From Paenibacillus alba (GTDB lineage Bacteria; Bacillota; Bacilli; Paenibacillales; NBRC-103111), in contig NZ_JABMKZ010000020.1 in the NCBI RefSeq assembly GCF_013204855.1, positions 62,001 to 126,000 on the forward strand: DNA of 64,000 bases, written 5' to 3'. Positions 1 through 9,294 of the stretch are shown in pieces (position 1 is the stretch's first letter; every line of letters starts with the position of its first letter). The notes under the pieces are model-generated. The model was not told the DNA's origin. It did not search any database and saw nothing but the letters and a program-made list of their open reading frames with translations. The position numbers and the translations under genes were made by a program.

Positions 1-754
1 AACTTGCAGCTTTCCCCTGGATGACGCGATTGTTTTGCCTAGGAAGATGAACGTCCATTACTTCGTCAATTGTAAGACTTTCGGCTATTTCTGTAGGAAT
101 TTGCAATTCAAGCTGAAACCCACTCTGCATATTAGAAAGTCGGATATCTGGTACGCCTACGCCTGCGGATAGCCCTTCTTTGGCATTCACCGCTGCAACA
201 ATTCCATCAAAAGGAGCCTTCATGATCTTATGCGAGCTAAGCTTTGCCTGCAAGTCGAGTATGTTTTTTTGCTGCAGGCTGATGTCGATCTTGCTGCTTT
301 CCAAAGCAGCCTTGGCGGTAAGGATAGCCCCCTTATCCTCGTTACGCTCCGATTCGATATAAACGTACTCCAATTTCTCTACCGACAACTGGAGTTTGTC
401 CAGCGCAGCCTGCTCCAGCACAAGTTGCTGCTCAGCTTCGTCATTGCTGTATTGTACAAGCGGCTGTCCTTGCTGGACAACGTCTCCTACCCGCACCAGC
501 ACCTTCTTAACGTTCCAACCGGCCTGTCCCGTTACATCTCTGACTTCCGCTGGCTTGATGCTATTACTGCCTTTGAATGTTTGATTGAGCGGTCCCTGAT
601 TCACCACTTGCGTTGTTACTTTCGGCAGCGTCAAAGCGTATAGCGTGTTGCTGAGTAAGGTGCAGATCACTAGGAAGGCGATCAGTAAGCCGGTAATTAG
701 ACGAAGCCAGCGTTTGGGGTTTACGAAGCTTACGTCGTTCGTCTGTAATTCCAA
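1..754 (-). CDS. HlyD-type membrane fusion (adaptor) protein, C-terminus beyond the window edge
   Basis: The frame is open from a TTG at 754, with GGAGG seven bases upstream, to the left edge, so the gene is partial (about 251 residues visible). One membrane anchor lies at about residues 18-40 (RLITGLLIAFLVICTLL). A first lipoyl/biotinyl half-motif follows at about 75-95 (VLVRVGDVVQQGQPL), then a charged, Leu/Gln-rich coiled-coil hairpin at about 100-160, then the second lipoyl half (APFDGIVAAVNAKEG). This order is that of HlyD/MacA-like periplasmic-adaptor homologues, which in Gram-positives work with MacB-type ABC exporters. The partner genes would be off the left edge. It starts 18 bases after the sugar permease stop, so it may be cotranscribed with it. 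The TTG start is chosen from the ribosome-binding site. Confidence 0.8.
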   Translation of the reverse strand, partial: MELQTNDVSFVNPKRWLRLITGLLIAFLVICTLLSNTLYALTLPKVTTQVVNQGPLNQTFKGSNSIKPAEVRDVTGQAGWNVKKVLVRVGDVVQQGQPLVQYSNDEAEQQLVLEQAALDKLQLSVEKLEYVYIESERNEDKGAILTAKAALESSKIDISLQQKNILDLQAKLSSHKIMKAPFDGIVAAVNAKEGLSAGVGVPDIRLSNMQSGFQLELQIPTEIAESLTIDEVMDVHLPRQNNRVIQGKAAS

Positions 755-772
755 TTTGCTTCCTCCTGCTCT

Positions 773-1645
773 TTATCCCTTTATCCCGGAAAGTTGAATC
801 CCTTCTATAAAATGCGTTTTTGCATGCAAAAACAGGACAACGATCGGACTCATAAATAACACAGACGCAGCGAAGATGACACCCCGAGCTTCTTTGCTGA
901 TCTGGGACAAATAAAGCGATAGCGGCTGTTTGGTCACATCCTGCAAAAAAATGAGCGGCTGTTCGACCATGTTCCAGTAATCAACGAACAACAGCACCGT
1001 TAACGCGGCTAAACCTGGTTTCACGAGCGGCAAAATAATTCGGCTGAATATTGTGAAGTGCCCCGCTCCGTCCATTTTGGCTGCTTCCATTAATGAGCTT
1101 GGAAGATGGATCATGAATTGACGCAGCATGAATACGCCGAATGCACCGAAGATGCCTGGCAAGATGATTGCAGCCCGCGTATTCAGGAGCCCCAGCTCAT
1201 CGAGAATAATATAATTCGGTACCAGCGTAACTTGGAATGGCATAAGCATCGTCATAAGATAGAACACAAACCATTTGTCCCTTCCTCGAAAGCGTAGCTT
1301 GGCAAACGCATATGCCGCTAGCGACGCAACAACGATCTGTCCGACGATAATCGGAACTACCATGCCTACCGAGTTCCAGAACATCTGAAGAAACTTCGGA
1401 TTTCGCACTAGCACTTCTGCATATTGTTCAAAGGATACCCAATCTGGAATCCATTTCAGATTCACGAATACATCCTTTTCACCCGCTGCCTCATCCGTCA
1501 TCTCACCGAGGAGATCATAATTCAGTCCTATCTCATGTTCGGTCATCAGTGAATTCGTTACCGTCAGCACGATTGGAACTAGCGTTAACAGCGCCCCTAT
1601 CCCTAATAGGAAGGTCAAGCCTATCGCAAGCAAATGGCGCTTCAT
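773..1645 (-). CDS. Carbohydrate ABC transporter permease (MalG/AraQ-like)
   Basis: Inner-membrane subunit of a type I importer for a sugar or oligosaccharide. About six hydrophobic segments are seen, with the EAA loop that contacts the ATPase at residues about 190-210 (EAAKMDGAGHFTIFSRIILP). A large extracytoplasmic loop follows the first segment. The preferred start is the ATG at 1645, nine bases after GGAGGG; a GTG at 1666 in the same frame overlaps the upstream permease stop but contains the ribosome-binding site itself. It is the last of three genes (binding protein, MalF-type, MalG-type). No ATPase is encoded with them; such CUT1 systems commonly share an MsmX-type ATPase. The substrate cannot be told from the sequence. 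Confidence 0.9.
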   Translation of the reverse strand: MKRHLLAIGLTFLLGIGALLTLVPIVLTVTNSLMTEHEIGLNYDLLGEMTDEAAGEKDVFVNLKWIPDWVSFEQYAEVLVRNPKFLQMFWNSVGMVVPIIVGQIVVASLAAYAFAKLRFRGRDKWFVFYLMTMLMPFQVTLVPNYIILDELGLLNTRAAIILPGIFGAFGVFMLRQFMIHLPSSLMEAAKMDGAGHFTIFSRIILPLVKPGLAALTVLLFVDYWNMVEQPLIFLQDVTKQPLSLYLSQISKEARGVIFAASVLFMSPIVVLFLHAKTHFIEGIQLSGIKG

Positions 1646-1662
1646 TTGCTCCATCCCTCCTC

Positions 1663-2544
1663 TCACTCCATAAACGACTGGAACCGCCGCTCTACAGCCA
1701 GCAAAATGAACACCAGCATCAGGATGCAGCCGACCATGAGCGTGGCAGCAGCTGTGAGCTTTTGAATATCCAGCGAAAAAAACATATTGTTCATATAGTG
1801 CTGCAGCATATAGATCCGGTCATACGGATAATCGCCCGCAAGAAAGTAAGTTTCTCGAAACACTTTAAACGAATTGATAATCGAGATCAGCACGACAAAA
1901 ACCATCGTAGGCGTCAAATATACGAGTGTGATATGAATCAACTGGCGCAGCTTGCTCGCCCCTTCAATCCGTGCCGTCTCATAATAAGAGGTGGGAATCG
2001 CTTGAAGTCCCGCCAGAAACAAGATCATGTTATACCCGATGTTTTTCCATATATACAAGAACACCAGCACCCCCATTGCACCTTCCGATTGCAGCCAATC
2101 TATCCGTCCCCACTGACGGCTGTGCATCCAAGCATTCAAGGTACCGTTCCAATCGAAGAAGATTTGCCAAACCATAATAATAGAAGCGACTGGCACGACG
2201 AGCGGTAAAATAAAAGATGTCTGCAACCAATTCCGCATAGGCAGCCGCTGATTCAACAGGAGCGCGAGGGATAAGGACAAAATAATAAGCAGCGGGACAC
2301 TCACACCCGTGAAAATCAAAGTATTCGTCGCCGCTTTGTGAAACGACTTGCTACTTAGCAGATCGGCATAATTGTCGATGCCAACAAAAGATCCACCGAG
2401 CGTTGAGTCTGTAAAAGAATAAAAGATCCCCCCTCCAAAAGGGATCAAGTAGAATAAAATAAAGCCAACCGCGCTCGGTGCCAAGAAAATCCATGCTGCT
2501 ATTCCGTCCTTGCCAAGCCAAGCCGACAACTGAAATTTATTCAT
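1663..2544 (-). CDS. Carbohydrate ABC transporter permease (MalF/UgpA-like)
   Basis: Membrane subunit of the CUT1-type sugar importer, 293 residues, close to the family norm. Six hydrophobic segments are visible. The EAA motif is at about residues 190-210 (YYETARIEGASKLRQLIHIT). The start ATG overlaps the 3' end of the binding-protein gene (ATGAATAA arrangement), and the stop overlaps the next permease, so the three genes are translationally coupled. The substrate is unknown. Confidence 0.9.
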   Translation of the reverse strand: MNKFQLSAWLGKDGIAAWIFLAPSAVGFILFYLIPFGGGIFYSFTDSTLGGSFVGIDNYADLLSSKSFHKAATNTLIFTGVSVPLLIILSLSLALLLNQRLPMRNWLQTSFILPLVVPVASIIMVWQIFFDWNGTLNAWMHSRQWGRIDWLQSEGAMGVLVFLYIWKNIGYNMILFLAGLQAIPTSYYETARIEGASKLRQLIHITLVYLTPTMVFVVLISIINSFKVFRETYFLAGDYPYDRIYMLQHYMNNMFFSLDIQKLTAAATLMVGCILMLVFILLAVERRFQSFME

Positions 2545-3967
2545 TCAAATAAGTCGTAACCTTATTCTGAATCAGCTTAGCTACATCGGGCGCCGATTTC
2601 TGACCGCTGAAGAAGGCTTGGCTCTCCTTGAAGACGATTTCTTCTATCTTGGAAGGCTGGAACGCAACAGGATAAATCGCTTCCGTCAAGTAATTTTCCA
2701 AAACCTTGATCTGCGCAGGATCGACTGGAAACGACTGTCCTTTCAGTGGACCTTCCTCATAGGCTTTGATCGTTCCCTTCGTCAAGAGCTGCTGCACTTG
2801 TTTCTCGTATGCCTTTTTATGAATCGGAAACCCTGCCCGTTCAGCTGTTGACTGCAATTCCTCCGACATCAGGAACTGAAGAAAATCCATTGCCTCTTGT
2901 TTCACCGGCGATTTCTCGTTGATTCCGATAATTTGATACGGATAGAAGTAACCTCCGGCTTTCGTTCCCTCTGCGCGTGGCTTGGCGTATAATCTCGCTT
3001 GCTTGCCGGTTTCTTTGATCATTTCGAGATAAGCCGATGCTGAATTCACATTATCTGTCCTAAACATAGAACTGAGGCTGCTTAAGTCGAGTCCGTCATC
3101 GACCAACTTTTTGACCTGCGCCATCATATCCGTAAATGCCTTAGATTCGAAGTTGGCCGTTCGGCGATCCTCATTAACGAAACGTCCATAATTCTCTTTC
3201 ACCATTTCTTTCAGCAGCGTTTGCATCGGTTCTTGTTTTGTTTTTGGCGGTAAAACAATCATATTTCCAACTCCGCCGCGTCCCGATTTGAACGGTTCTT
3301 TTTGACTCATTTGCTTTAGAGTCTCGGCATACTTTTCCCATGTCCAGTTTTTATCGTCGATCTGTACGCCGCTTTGCTTAATGGCTCCTTCGTCACCGAT
3401 CATCACGTTTAGAAAAAAAGCGAGCGGCAAGCCATAGAGGGCGCCATTCGTTTGGCTGTTCTCCAGGATATTGTTGTAATAATCGCCCTTGATAAATGAG
3501 GGGTTCTTTTTCAGCATCCCGTTAAGATCAGCAAGCAGATGCTGGCCCACATACTTCTCGCTCGGAAGCATATCCAAGGTAAGCATGTCAGGACCTTTGC
3601 CCGACAACATTGCTGTATTCGTCGCCGTGACGTATTTCTTGAGCTCAGCTTCCGCGTGTGCATCATCTGTCTCCACGTGTCGAAGATCAATGGTAATATT
3701 CGGATGAGCAGCTTCATATTTGATCTTGGCTTCCTTCACTCCCTTGTCCAGATAAAAGGTGGAAAACACGATTGTCTTTTTCCCGCCTTTTGATAAACTC
3801 TCTGGAGTCGTTCCCGTCTCTTGCGGAGATATAGCCTTCCCCGCTTCCCCCGTATTGGGAACAGTCGTCCCATTCGTTCTGCCGCCGATCGTGCTTGAAG
3901 TGCAAGCCGACATCACAAGCATAACCACACTTAGGCTAAGTCCTATCCAATATCGTTGTTTATTCAT
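2537..3967 (-). CDS. Extracellular solute-binding lipoprotein, family 1 (sugar ABC importer)
   Basis: Lipoprotein that captures the substrate outside the membrane and delivers it to the two downstream permeases. The N-terminus has a basic start, a hydrophobic core and a lipobox ending in Cys (MLVMSAC). The body looks like family 1 (MalE-like) binding proteins, for example TMLTLDMLPSEKY and the late GYFYPYQIIGINEKS region with an EAMDFLQFLMSEE helix. The start at 3967 has GGTGG eight bases upstream; an in-frame ATG at 3991 lacks a site. It is the first gene of the transporter operon. Confidence 0.88.
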   Translation of the reverse strand: MNKQRYWIGLSLSVVMLVMSACTSSTIGGRTNGTTVPNTGEAGKAISPQETGTTPESLSKGGKKTIVFSTFYLDKGVKEAKIKYEAAHPNITIDLRHVETDDAHAEAELKKYVTATNTAMLSGKGPDMLTLDMLPSEKYVGQHLLADLNGMLKKNPSFIKGDYYNNILENSQTNGALYGLPLAFFLNVMIGDEGAIKQSGVQIDDKNWTWEKYAETLKQMSQKEPFKSGRGGVGNMIVLPPKTKQEPMQTLLKEMVKENYGRFVNEDRRTANFESKAFTDMMAQVKKLVDDGLDLSSLSSMFRTDNVNSASAYLEMIKETGKQARLYAKPRAEGTKAGGYFYPYQIIGINEKSPVKQEAMDFLQFLMSEELQSTAERAGFPIHKKAYEKQVQQLLTKGTIKAYEEGPLKGQSFPVDPAQIKVLENYLTEAIYPVAFQPSKIEEIVFKESQAFFSGQKSAPDVAKLIQNKVTTYLNE

Positions 3968-4108
3968 GTTCGATTCCACCATCCATGTCATATGATTATG
4001 TATCTACAAAATCAATATAATCCATAGATGTCACCATCACTTCTCCAACTTGTCAACTTAATGTGTACAGAAAACGACCACCTGTGTCTGTACGCGTAGG
4101 ATAATAAG

Positions 4109-4141
4109 AAACCCCCGCCTTTAAGTAAAGGCAGGGGGTTA
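4109..4141 (-). terminator. Rho-independent terminator of the two-component/lipoprotein operon
   Basis: Inverted repeat pairing a C-rich arm with a G-rich arm (CCTTTA/TAAAGG core, one bulged base), 14 bases after the stop of the lipoprotein gene at 4155. On the minus strand it is followed by TTTCTT. The remaining 4142-4154 and 3968-4108 intergenic bases hold the upstream region of the sugar ABC operon; no convincing promoter was picked out there. Confidence 0.75.
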
Positions 4142-4154
4142 ATTACGATCAAGT

Positions 4155-5285
4155 TTATTTGAACTCGATCACCATATTTTGATTGCTTATGACTCCAGGC
4201 GCTATAACCACACGAGGCTGATCTTGTTCGTAAGCTTTCAAGCCGCTAAGCAGCAGCTTCCCGTTGTCAGGACTCCAATTCATCTGTGCAGGCACAATTC
4301 CTTTAAAAATTTGAGTTTTGTTCAACACATTGTTTCCGTACAGCGAAGCCACATACAGCGTGTCCTTATCCTGCGAGTACGCGATATATTTGCGATCCGG
4401 CGATAGGCGGAACATGCCGATCTGCTCTATTAAAATGGAAAGCGCAGTATTTCGTCGGTCATACGCATATAAGGTGCCTTCCGGACCAATGAACGCGATT
4501 TGGTCGTTATGAATCCATTCCACCCCACTGTCGCGTGCAACGAGATGTTCATATTTGCTTGCAAATTCGGTTTCGTTCCATGTACCGAATTGGACGTAGG
4601 AAAGCTTGTCAGTCGTTTTGACAACCGCCATACTTTGGGCATCGTCGGCAATATGGACCGAGCTGATTGTATCCTTCGGGTTCCATCCCGTGAACGTATA
4701 GCCTTTCATCATATTCCCCGTCGTATCGTACACGCTGATCTGGGCTTCTCCGTTCACTCCACTGCGGGTGATATAGATGAGGTACCGACCATTATTTGAC
4801 CATCCGAATTTGACGGATACAATCTGTTCATTCGATATGCGCCCTATACTTGTCTGCTGCTGATCAGTAAGTGAAACCAAAATCACGGCATAAGTGCCGT
4901 CGTCCTTCCGTACGGTGGAAGCAACAACTTGACCGTTAGGGGATAAGGTAATATGGTTTGCCTGCATATCCGCATTTCGTAATTTCAGATGAGACTCGTA
5001 AGGATAATCGACACGATCCAGACTAGCTGAGCTGGTTTGCTCCCCAAAAAGGCTAAGCAACGCATCTTGATCCATCCACCCTAATGGCATCGCGGATTCC
5101 GTGCTTTTGTCCAAAACGCGGTAGATGGTCTTGACGTCAAACAGTTCATTCTTCTCGTTTGTTGCTGCCTCATCCCCTGAATCCGGAATAATGATCGTCT
5201 CAGACCGTGTTTCTCGTAAACAACCCGTCAGCATGACGGATACAATCATGAGAAGAACGAACAACTCCGCGCCTCGTTTGCTCAT
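4155..5285 (-). CDS. Lipoprotein with TolB-like beta-propeller repeats, in a sensor-kinase operon
   Basis: 376 residues. Signal peptide with lipobox (VSVMLTGC) so it is probably anchored outside the membrane. The rest contains repeated blades of the TolB/WD40-like kind, such as ITLSPNGQVVAST, VKFGWSNNGRYLIYITR, FRLSPDRKYIAYSQD and MNWSPDNGKLLLSG. No catalytic motif is visible. The ATG overlaps the histidine kinase stop (ATGA) with GAGGGTG ahead, so it is made together with the kinase. A role as an accessory ligand or stress sensor for the kinase is an inference from position only. Confidence 0.75.
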   Translation of the reverse strand: MSKRGAELFVLLMIVSVMLTGCLRETRSETIIIPDSGDEAATNEKNELFDVKTIYRVLDKSTESAMPLGWMDQDALLSLFGEQTSSASLDRVDYPYESHLKLRNADMQANHITLSPNGQVVASTVRKDDGTYAVILVSLTDQQQTSIGRISNEQIVSVKFGWSNNGRYLIYITRSGVNGEAQISVYDTTGNMMKGYTFTGWNPKDTISSVHIADDAQSMAVVKTTDKLSYVQFGTWNETEFASKYEHLVARDSGVEWIHNDQIAFIGPEGTLYAYDRRNTALSILIEQIGMFRLSPDRKYIAYSQDKDTLYVASLYGNNVLNKTQIFKGIVPAQMNWSPDNGKLLLSGLKAYEQDQPRVVIAPGVISNQNMVIEFK

Positions 5286-6736
5286 TCCAGCACCCTCTCT
5301 GTTCTATAAGGGATGTCAATATAAACATTCGTTTGCTCTAATTCGCTAGTAAAGCGGATGCTCCCTTGATGCTCCTCTACGATACCTTTGCTAATGCTAA
5401 GCCCTAAACCAACGCTTCCCACTCCATGACTAACAGGATCAGCCTGATAAAATGGCTCGACAATACGGCTGAGATGCTCGGGGCTTATCGTCGGTCCTTG
5501 ATTGGAAAATGTAAATCGTACGTAGCCGGACGTAAGTCTAGCGCTCGCTACAATGTCCGTATGAGCATACCCGTATTTGATCGCGTTATCGAGCAAATTA
5601 ATAAACAGCTGCCGCAGTTTGTCGGCATGTCCATGAACGAATAAGCCTTCCTCGCCTTCACAGCGAATGGTCTTCTTATACCGCTGAGCTTTGATCATCA
5701 TCGTCTCGCAGACGTCTCGCAAAACAAGCCCCGAGTCGACAAGCGCGAATGAGTCCGGATCAGCGGATTCCTTCGACATTTCAAGCAGCTTCAACACCAG
5801 CTCATGCAGCCGGTTGCTCTCATCTATAATATGCTTCATCCCTTTATCGAATAAAACAGGATCTTGCGCTTCGTTCTCTCGGATAATAGTCGCATAGCCC
5901 ATAATCGTAGTCAGCGGGGTTTTCAACTCATGGGTCACATTATCGAAAAACTGCTTGCGCACTAGATTCAACGCCTCTAGCCGATCTCGATCCTTCTCAA
6001 TTTTGGCGAACTGGTCCCGAAGCTTTTCAATCATCCTGCTGAAATTAGCGGCAAGCTTGCCGATTTCATCTTTGCGTCGAAACGTGAGACGGGTGTCCAG
6101 ATTGCCATTCATGACTTCCGTGGACGCTTTGGTCAATTTCACTAAAGGAACAGTGATATGGCGGGATAACAAATAGGAGAACAGGAAAGCCGCTGCGAAT
6201 ACCGCCATTGCAATCGTAAAAATCGTGCGCTGAATCTGAGTGCTTTGCTCGTAGAGCAGCGTGAAGTCCTTGGCGAAGCGGATAATCCCTACCTTGCTTC
6301 CATCGACGATGACGGGGTAGGAAAAGAGGACGGATGCGGTACCATTTTCGTAGGAAATGCTGTAAGCCGTCTTGCCTTGCAGCGCCTGATTCAAGTCGTC
6401 TCCGCCTGCCCAAAAAATCTTTGGATCAGAGGCAAACAGCAGCTCCCCGGTTAAATCATACATGCCAATGCTAGAGGAGACATCATGCTGCAAATCTTTC
6501 GCCATTTCTTCAGCCATTTGTCCGAAATAAAGCTCGTCGTTGGCAAAATGGTGGATCATGAAAGATTGCCGTACATAGGCATTACTGTTGTTCTTCAGTC
6601 CAACCAAGCTATCGGTTATGATCTTACGATTGCCGGATTCAATATTTTTTGCCACCATCTGATTCAAGATCAAAAAGAAAACTAAGAAAATCAAAAAGAA
6701 CCCGATGAACAGCTTGGCTCCAATGGTGCGAAACAT
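5282..6736 (-). CDS. Membrane sensor histidine kinase (HAMP-HisKA-HATPase)
   Basis: 484 residues. Transmembrane segment at about 8-28, an extracytoplasmic sensor region of about 140 residues, second transmembrane segment at about 172-192, HAMP domain at about 193-245, then the H-box with the phospho-accepting His (NVTHELKTPLTTIMGY), N-box (LLDNAIKYGY) and G-box (VGLGLSISKGIVEEH). All kinase motifs look intact. The gene lies 13 bases after its cognate response regulator and overlaps the following lipoprotein gene. The signal sensed cannot be read from the sequence. Confidence 0.93.
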   Translation of the reverse strand: MFRTIGAKLFIGFFLIFLVFFLILNQMVAKNIESGNRKIITDSLVGLKNNSNAYVRQSFMIHHFANDELYFGQMAEEMAKDLQHDVSSSIGMYDLTGELLFASDPKIFWAGGDDLNQALQGKTAYSISYENGTASVLFSYPVIVDGSKVGIIRFAKDFTLLYEQSTQIQRTIFTIAMAVFAAAFLFSYLLSRHITVPLVKLTKASTEVMNGNLDTRLTFRRKDEIGKLAANFSRMIEKLRDQFAKIEKDRDRLEALNLVRKQFFDNVTHELKTPLTTIMGYATIIRENEAQDPVLFDKGMKHIIDESNRLHELVLKLLEMSKESADPDSFALVDSGLVLRDVCETMMIKAQRYKKTIRCEGEEGLFVHGHADKLRQLFINLLDNAIKYGYAHTDIVASARLTSGYVRFTFSNQGPTISPEHLSRIVEPFYQADPVSHGVGSVGLGLSISKGIVEEHQGSIRFTSELEQTNVYIDIPYRTERVLE

Positions 6737-6749
6737 GCTTAGAACCCAC

Positions 6750-7436
6750 CTACTTCTCGAATTTATAGCCGATACTGAATACCGTAGTGATCAAGTCGCT
6801 GCAGCCCAGCTTTTTGCGCAGCCGTTGAATATGCGTATCGACCGTTCTCGTATCCCCGGCATAATCGTATCCCCAGACCGTATCCAGCAGTTCCGTCCGG
6901 GTAAAGATTCTCCCCCTGTACTGGTACAGCATCATCAGGAGGTCATATTCCTTGGGCGTCAAATCAATCCATTCATCATTTTTTTGGACCATTCGCTCCG
7001 CTGTAGAAATCGCAATATCCTTGATTCGAATAAGCTCCTCTTTGGATTCCATGCTCGTCCGATTCGCTTGGGCGATTCGCCGTAAAATCGTTCGAATTCG
7101 GGCTACAACTTCCCGTAGATCAAAAGGCTTCGTAATATAATCGTCCGCTCCGAATTCCAGACCTAGTATTTTATCGGTTATATCCGATTTCGCCGTAATC
7201 ATAACAATCGGCATGTTATAAGCTGCCGTCACTTTTTTGCAAATGTCCAGGCCGCTCTCGTCCGGCAGCATCCAATCCAGCAGCAGCAAGTCCGGCTTAA
7301 ACGTCTCCAGTATGTTCCAACCCTCGGCTCCTGTTTGTGCCTTCTTGGTCAAATATCCTTCCTTGTTCAACCCATACTCGAGCAAATCCGCAATGGCTGC
7401 CTCATCCTCGATAATTAAAATTTTCGTTTTCTCCAT
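6750..7436 (-). CDS. OmpR/PhoB-family response regulator
   Basis: 228 residues. Receiver domain at residues 1-120 with acidic pair (IIEDEAA), phospho-accepting Asp in LLLLDWMLPDESG, and the Lys in ITKPFDL. DNA-binding winged helix at about 130-228 (LTPKEYDLLMMLYQYRGRIF and RTVDTHIQRLRKKLG). The start at 7436 is chosen because GGAGG precedes it and the family begins at this point; the frame extends upstream to 7490 without a ribosome-binding site. It heads a three-gene operon with the kinase and lipoprotein. Confidence 0.94.
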   Translation of the reverse strand: MEKTKILIIEDEAAIADLLEYGLNKEGYLTKKAQTGAEGWNILETFKPDLLLLDWMLPDESGLDICKKVTAAYNMPIVMITAKSDITDKILGLEFGADDYITKPFDLREVVARIRTILRRIAQANRTSMESKEELIRIKDIAISTAERMVQKNDEWIDLTPKEYDLLMMLYQYRGRIFTRTELLDTVWGYDYAGDTRTVDTHIQRLRKKLGCSDLITTVFSIGYKFEK

Positions 7437-7543
7437 TCGTCCTCCACATAAACACTGCAAAATGTACAACCAACAGTAGCTTGTTGTCATAACGGGGCAA
7501 TACGTTTCGCTACTAAGTTTAAGGCTTACTTGTATCCTGTACG

Positions 7544-7804
7544 TTGCTGACTTGTAAACTTTTTGTGTCTGAATTTGGGTTGATGCTGCAATCAGTGGAT
7601 TATCAAGACCTTGGATTTCTAGTATGTACTAAAATCGGCAGACCGTATTTAAAGAACAACTGCCGCGATATATGGATTAGGCTTTCAAAAAACTACGTAG
7701 AGGTTTATAACCCGAGCAACCTTGAAAGCAAGTCACGCGGCGGACCACAGTTCCCAATCACTTCAACTCCACACTCCATGGCACAAGGTCGGTTCATTTC
7801 CTGA
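7544..7804 (+). pseudogene. Possible remnant of a tyrosine recombinase (integrase) catalytic domain
   Basis: An 86-codon frame without a ribosome-binding site. Its middle (DLGFLVCTKIGRPYLKNN then IWIRLSKNY) resembles the segment of phage/ICE integrases that precedes the catalytic HxLR box, where a pattern like DLVFCTKxGxPxxxxN is usual. The HxLR, HxxT and Tyr boxes are not present, and nothing else phage-like is nearby. If real, it is a dead fragment. The stretch 7437-7902 otherwise holds only the upstream region of the response regulator and the terminator at 7846-7879. Confidence 0.3.
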
Positions 7805-7845
7805 ATCATCTAACGAATTCAGCGGAGATTAATTCCCAGGATTGC

Positions 7846-7879
7846 AAAAAGAGGGATTATCCTTAATGGATAACCCCTC
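7846..7879 (-). terminator. Terminator of the BMC operon
   Basis: Near-perfect hairpin, arms GAGGGGTTATCC and GGATAATCCCTC with a five-base loop, followed on the minus strand by TTTTTGC. It lies 24 bases after the deoC stop and closes the 7.5-kb microcompartment operon. Confidence 0.9.
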
Positions 7880-7902
7880 CATGATATCTGTGCATCTTAC
7901 TG

Positions 7903-8718
7903 TTAGTAACCCTCGCCTTTACCGCCTGTAACTAAGGCGACACTCGAGCTAGCACCAATACGGGTAGCGCCGGCAGCAATAATTTTACGAGCTGTATCAA
8001 TATCCCGGACTCCACCGGATGCTTTCACACCCATCTCTGGACCCACGGTTTTTCTCATCAAAGCGATATCTTCAACCGTAGCTCCTCCGTGACCGAAACC
8101 AGTCGAGGTTTTGACGAAGTCGGCTCCAGCCATTTTGCAAATCGAGCATGCCTTCACCTTTTCTTCGTCCGTTAAGAGACCTGTTTCCAGAATAACCTTA
8201 ACGACAGCCTGACCGTTAGCAGCTAGAACGACACCTTCAATATCCTTCTTCACCGTGTTCAGATCACCGGATTTGAGTGCGCCGATATTCATAACCATGT
8301 CAATTTCCGTTGCCCCGTTTGCAATTGCATCGCGGGTTTCGGCCATTTTGGAGAAAGTCGTTGTCGCTCCCAAAGGGAAACCGACAACTGTCGTAATGCC
8401 GACTTTAGAACCAGCCAGCTCCGCAGCTGCCAAAGGTACCCAATAAGGATTAATACATACTGTTGCAAAATTATGCTGTTTGGCTTCGCTGCATACCTTA
8501 ATAATTTCATCTTTTGTCGCATCAGGCTTCAACAAAGTATGGTCAATTTTACGGGCAATTTCCGGCCCTGTCATGAATGGCGCTTTCTGTCCGAAAGAAG
8601 ATCCGGAGCCATTTCCTTCACTTGCTTTAACACTGGCAGAACCCGTATTTGTTTGCTGATTGCTAACTTGTGCAAGTACTTTTTGTGTAATTTGTTCTAT
8701 GAGTTTCTCCACTTCCAC
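7903..8718 (-). CDS. deoC: Deoxyribose-5-phosphate aldolase with BMC encapsulation peptide
   Basis: Splits 2-deoxyribose-5-phosphate into acetaldehyde and glyceraldehyde-3-phosphate; signature enzyme of this compartment. 271 residues, longer than the usual 215-225 because of an N-terminal extension: an amphipathic helix ([17 protein letters not shown]), a Gly/Ser-rich linker to about residue 45, then the aldolase barrel ([15 protein letters not shown]). The Schiff-base Lys is in [12 protein letters not shown], and the second Lys is in [11 protein letters not shown]. The helix-linker arrangement is that of cargo-targeting peptides. I choose the GTG at 8718, which has GGAGGAG seven bases upstream; an ATG at 8739 in frame lacks a good site. 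Last gene of the operon. Confidence 0.95.
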   Translation of the reverse strand: MEVEKLIEQITQKVLAQVSNQQTNTGSASVKASEGNGSGSSFGQKAPFMTGPEIARKIDHTLLKPDATKDEIIKVCSEAKQHNFATVCINPYWVPLAAAELAGSKVGITTVVGFPLGATTTFSKMAETRDAIANGATEIDMVMNIGALKSGDLNTVKKDIEGVVLAANGQAVVKVILETGLLTDEEKVKACSICKMAGADFVKTSTGFGHGGATVEDIALMRKTVGPEMGVKASGGVRDIDTARKIIAAGATRIGASSSVALVTGGKGEGY

Positions 8719-8745
8719 TTTCGTTCTCCTCCGCTTCATTTTTCT

Positions 8746-9012
8746 CTATTTATTTAGATCGTCGATAATCCCTACTATAACTGCATCCACAGCTCCTTCA
8801 GGCCGTTTCATGACCTCGCGCGCGGAACCGCCTTCCTCTACGACCAAAACGATGTCGCCAACTCCGGCCTGCGCGCAATCAACAGCGATAAACGGATCAG
8901 AGTAAGTTTCACCCTTAGTATCTACGGATTGGACGACCATAAGTTTCAATCCGTGATGACTTTGTGTTTTGATCGTAGCGACGATGTTGCCGAGCACTTT
9001 GCACATTTTCAT
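8746..9012 (-). CDS. BMC-P pentameric shell protein (EutN/CcmL family), copy 1
   Basis: 88 residues, typical length. The CcmL/EutN fold is recognised from the start (CKVLGNIVATIKTQSHHGLK), the central AVDCAQAGVGDIVLVVEEGGSAR and the ending DAVIVGIIDDL. Such proteins form pentamers that cap the vertices of the shell. It lies between a BMC-H gene and deoC with gaps of a few bases. It is one of three BMC-P paralogues in the operon. Confidence 0.94.
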   Translation of the reverse strand: MKMCKVLGNIVATIKTQSHHGLKLMVVQSVDTKGETYSDPFIAVDCAQAGVGDIVLVVEEGGSAREVMKRPEGAVDAVIVGIIDDLNK

Positions 9013-9015
9013 GGA

Positions 9016-9294
9016 TTACTCGCCCGATTTCGGCAAAAGTTTCTCCACATCGCTATGAGGTCTTGGAATCACATGAACGGAAAGCAGTTCCCCTACTCGT
9101 TGAGCTGCTTCTGCCCCTGCATCGGTGGCCGCTTTAACAGCTCCAACATCTCCCCTTACCAATACCGTGACAATGCCGCCGCCAACCAGTACTTTGCCCA
9201 CTACCGACACATTCGCCGCCTTAACCATCGCATCCAAAGCTTCGATGGAACCTACGATACCTTTTGTTTCAATCATTCCCAAAGCACTACTCAT
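9016..9294 (-). CDS. BMC-H hexameric shell protein, copy 1
   Basis: 92 residues, a single BMC domain: [20 protein letters not shown] at the N-terminus, [17 protein letters not shown] in the middle and [16 protein letters not shown] at the C-terminus. Forms the hexagonal tiles of the shell facets. Start overlaps the stop of the preceding BMC-P gene (ATGA), with GGAGGTG ahead. Closely similar to the second BMC-H at 10916-11197. Confidence 0.96.
   Translation of the reverse strand: MSSALGMIETKGIVGSIEALDAMVKAANVSVVGKVLVGGGIVTVLVRGDVGAVKAATDAGAEAAQRVGELLSVHVIPRPHSDVEKLLPKSGE

Noticed and set aside
1549-2208. 219-codon plus-strand frame
   Set aside because: Antisense to the two sugar permeases; Arg/His/Pro-rich composition and no ribosome-binding site.
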